Below are positions 62,180 through 64,000 of a DNA stretch of 64,000 nucleotides, in pieces; within the stretch, counting starts at the first letter, position 1; each line of letters begins with the position of its first letter. The translations under genes and the position numbers were made by a program. The notes under the pieces are model-generated. The model saw only the letters and a program-made list of their open reading frames with translations, was not told the DNA's origin and did no database searches. Origin of the DNA: Betaproteobacteria bacterium (GTDB taxonomy: Bacteria > Pseudomonadota > Gammaproteobacteria > Burkholderiales > Burkholderiaceae_F); the NCBI GenBank assembly GCA_016861185.1, contig BOKW01000007.1, forward strand, positions 62,001-126,000, given 5' to 3'.

Positions 62180-62474
62180 GCGTGATCTCCCTGGTTTCGT
62201 CGGATCGTCCGCGGCGCCCTCGCCGCCCAAATCGGCGACTCGGTGCTGCGGCACGCCTTTCGGCGTGTGACTTGTTGTTTGAAGGGAAACTATCACACGA
62301 CGATTTTGACGAGCAGTGTCGTTCGGCGGCGCGGCCGCGACAAGTTGACGCACGCCCCGCGCGCGTTCGGCGCGACCAGAACGCTCGGAAAATCAATGCC
62401 TTGGCGTGTCCTGCCGGCTTCCGGCCGGCGCCGGGATGGATCGGGTCGAGGCGTGCCGACCGACGGTCGGTCGA

Positions 62475-62957
62475 TCAGCGCGCCGGGCCCGCGGGCTGAT
62501 TGCGCGCGACGTGCTCGAATCGCCAGTCGGCGTAGCTCGCGGCCTTTTCGAACGCGACTTCGCCCGCTTCGAATCGGGCGCTCTTCAGCGGCGCGCGCTG
62601 CGACTTGCTGAACACGCCGCGGATGCGACCGTCCGGCGTCGTCACGAAGCCCCAGTCGTTGCTGCCGGTGATCGGGTCGGCATAGGCGTTGCGCAGATGC
62701 CGGCGCAACACCGGGCCGCGGCGGTCCTCGAGCAGATCCTCGAGCCGCTGCGGATAGGCCGGCGTGCCGGGCCGCGTGCTGGCGAAGTAGCTCGCGATCG
62801 CCTGCCGGTAGGCGCGGCCGACGAGCAGCAGTTCCGCCTCGCGTTCGCGCTGCGCCTGCGTGCTCCACAGTTCGCCGATCGCGGCGAGCCCGATGCCGAA
62901 CGCGGCGACGATCAGGATGATGCCGACGTAGCCGAAGCCGCGCTCACCAGTCCGCAT
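62475..62957 (-). CDS. Type II secretion-like pseudopilin, third in cluster
   Basis: A 160-residue protein with a prepilin-like N-terminus, MRTGERGFGYVGIILIVAAFGIGLAAIGELW. The cleavage-site Gly-Phe is present, but the conserved Glu5 of the mature protein is replaced by Val-Gly, so it departs from standard pilins. Its mature region is charged and ends near EHVARNQPAGPAR. The start overlaps the end of the preceding pilin gene by 14 nt. Probably a minor pseudopilin of a secretion or pilus-like apparatus. Confidence 0.75.
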   Translation of the reverse strand: MRTGERGFGYVGIILIVAAFGIGLAAIGELWSTQAQREREAELLLVGRAYRQAIASYFASTRPGTPAYPQRLEDLLEDRRGPVLRRHLRNAYADPITGSNDWGFVTTPDGRIRGVFSKSQRAPLKSARFEAGEVAFEKAASYADWRFEHVARNQPAGPAR

Positions 62958-63306
62958 AACGTACGCCTTGCGCGTCCTCGCCGGGCGCGCCGCTCTTCAC
63001 GTCGTACAGTCCGCCGCGCGCGGCGTCGGTCAGCGCGACCCACGTGGTCGCGCTTTCGGTCAGCGGATCGACCGGCACCGCGCGCAGGTAGCGGCGCTTG
63101 ACCAGCTCGTCGAGCGATTCCGGAAAGCGGCCGTGATCGCCGTAGAACTTGTCGAGCGCGTCGCGCATCACTGCGAGGTCCGCGCGCAGCACGGCTTCCT
63201 TCGAACGGTCGAGGTGCGCGAAGTAGCGCGGCGTGGCGATCGCGACCAGCAGCGCGACGATCGCCATCACCACGATCAGCTCGATCAGCGTGAATCCGCG
63301 GCGCAC
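62944..63306 (-). CDS. GspG-like pseudopilin, second in cluster
   Basis: A 120-residue protein beginning at [72 protein letters not shown]. The prepilin site RRG|FTLIEL has the conserved Glu, and the rest is a short GspG-like domain (RYLRAVPVDPLTESATTWVALTD, GLYDVKSGAPGEDAQG). Its GTG follows directly after the stop of the previous pilin gene (TGA-GTG). Confidence 0.88.
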   Translation of the reverse strand: MRRGFTLIELIVVMAIVALLVAIATPRYFAHLDRSKEAVLRADLAVMRDALDKFYGDHGRFPESLDELVKRRYLRAVPVDPLTESATTWVALTDAARGGLYDVKSGAPGEDAQGVRYADW

Positions 63307-63786
63307 TCACCAGCTCCGGTAGGGCAGGCCGTTCAGGCCCGTGCCCGGCGCGCGCGAATAGACGTCGAACACGTCTTCGCCTTCGCGCGGATCCTGCGCG
63401 CTGCTCGCGTAGCTGCGTTTGCCCCAGGTCGAAGCGGCCGGCGTGCTCGCGTCCGGATGCAGCGGGTCGCGCGGCAGCCGGCGCAGGAAGAAGATCGTCC
63501 GCCGGTCGGGCGTGCGCAGATCTTCGACGCCGTCGACCAGCGCTTCGAGCGAAGGCGGGTAGCCGCTTGCGTTCAGCCGCCGCGCGACGCGGCCTTCGTC
63601 GTGGGCGCGCTTGTAGGCGTCGATCGCCGTGCGGATCTGCCACAGGTTGCGCCGCAGTTCCTGTTCCTTCGACCGCTGCACCGCAAGCTGCGCGATCGGC
63701 GCCGCCACCGACGCCAGCAGCGCGAGGATCGCCAGCGTGATGACGAGTTCGATCAGCGTGAAGCCGCGCCGCGGGCACGGTCGCAT
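63307..63786 (-). CDS. Type II secretion-like pseudopilin, first in cluster
   Basis: A 159-residue protein with prepilin site [54 protein letters not shown] and the conserved Glu. The body is GspG/GspH-like, with [40 protein letters not shown] and [17 protein letters not shown]. Its ATG overlaps the stop of the upstream truncated gene (ATGA), so it is co-translated with that gene. Confidence 0.86.
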   Translation of the reverse strand: MRPCPRRGFTLIELVITLAILALLASVAAPIAQLAVQRSKEQELRRNLWQIRTAIDAYKRAHDEGRVARRLNASGYPPSLEALVDGVEDLRTPDRRTIFFLRRLPRDPLHPDASTPAASTWGKRSYASSAQDPREGEDVFDVYSRAPGTGLNGLPYRSW

Positions 63787-64000
63787 CAGGGTGCTCCCGT
63801 CACCGCCAGCGCGAGCGCCGCCTCGCCGCTGGCCGTCAGCCGCTGGCCGCCGCGGCCGACGGGCGACGCGAGCGTGAGCTGCAGCACGGCCTTTTCGGCG
63901 GGCGCGCGGGGCCGGATCTTCACCTTGAGCAGCGGTCCTTCGCCTTCGATCGGCGCGCCGGCGCGAACGATGCTCACCAGCACTTTGCCGGCGACCGGGT
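63786..64000 (-). CDS. C-terminal end of a probable secretin/cohesin-type protein, truncated by window edge
   Basis: Seventy-odd codons open to the right edge. The visible part reads [70 protein letters not shown] and resembles a cohesin-like domain found after GspD-type secretins in atypical type II secretion/pilus clusters. It shows only the C-terminus, so the name is tentative. It overlaps the first pseudopilin gene by 1 nt of the start codon context (ATGA). Confidence 0.5.
   Translation of the reverse strand, partial: PVAGKVLVSIVRAGAPIEGEGPLLKVKIRPRAPAEKAVLQLTLASPVGRGGQRLTASGEAALALAVTGAP

Overview
This is a high-GC, gene-dense stretch of a betaproteobacterial chromosome, most likely Burkholderiales. 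The order recA-recX-(DUF2889)-sucC-sucD-TerC-pilin-O-antigen-ligase-like gene is one I associate with that order. The mix of respiratory, redox and secretion genes, the many ATGA start/stop overlaps and the REP-like intergenic repeats fit a free-living aerobe. I see no rRNA, tRNA, CRISPR array, intact insertion sequence or prophage. Functions are read from the sequence and from family knowledge; no search was run.

Layout. 1-10.3 kb: recA (5' truncated)/recX, an M20 amidohydrolase, succinyl-CoA synthetase with a duplicated sucD tail, a TerC-family protein, a PP2C phosphatase plus FHA protein, and a type IV pilin behind a sigma-54 promoter with a ligase-like glycan transferase. 10.3-21.3 kb: a PQQ-type sugar dehydrogenase coupled to mnmA, a NudJ-like hydrolase, the proton-translocating transhydrogenase pntAA-pntAB-pntB with pncA, and small regulators. 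21.3-26.4 kb: lrgAB beside glcDEF. 26.4-34.4 kb: a cytochrome, a hybrid histidine kinase facing an operon of two orphan substrate-binding proteins around a response regulator, and a D-lactate-dehydrogenase-type flavoprotein. 34.4-42.3 kb: a cobalamin adenosyltransferase, an M3 peptidase, an alkylation-repair operon (Ada/AlkA fusion, Ogt, DUF1203, DMT exporter) and an SPFH operon ending in a ribbon-helix-helix protein with a 20-bp palindrome at its head. 42.4-46.7 kb: a frameshifted YciI-like gene, DAHP synthase behind a Phe/Tyr-rich leader peptide and attenuator, an outer-membrane-type protein, CdsA-like and PlsC-like lipid enzymes. 46.7-62.2 kb: a RegB/RegA redox two-component system divergent from a very large multicopper oxidase (2047 aa), followed by a beta-propeller protein, a SCO protein, a cytochrome c/periplasmic-binding-protein fusion, a second SCO protein, a parvulin isomerase and two small secreted proteins. 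62.4-64 kb: three pseudopilins and the end of a probable secretin/cohesin-type protein.

The most striking system is the 48.9-61.3 kb cluster. The oxidase has permuted copper motifs of the MofA/MnxG (manganese oxidase) kind, and its neighbours supply copper delivery (two SCO proteins), heme c electron transfer and periplasmic folding. The next is the aroG attenuator, where the leader peptide, antiterminator segment and terminator can all be read directly.
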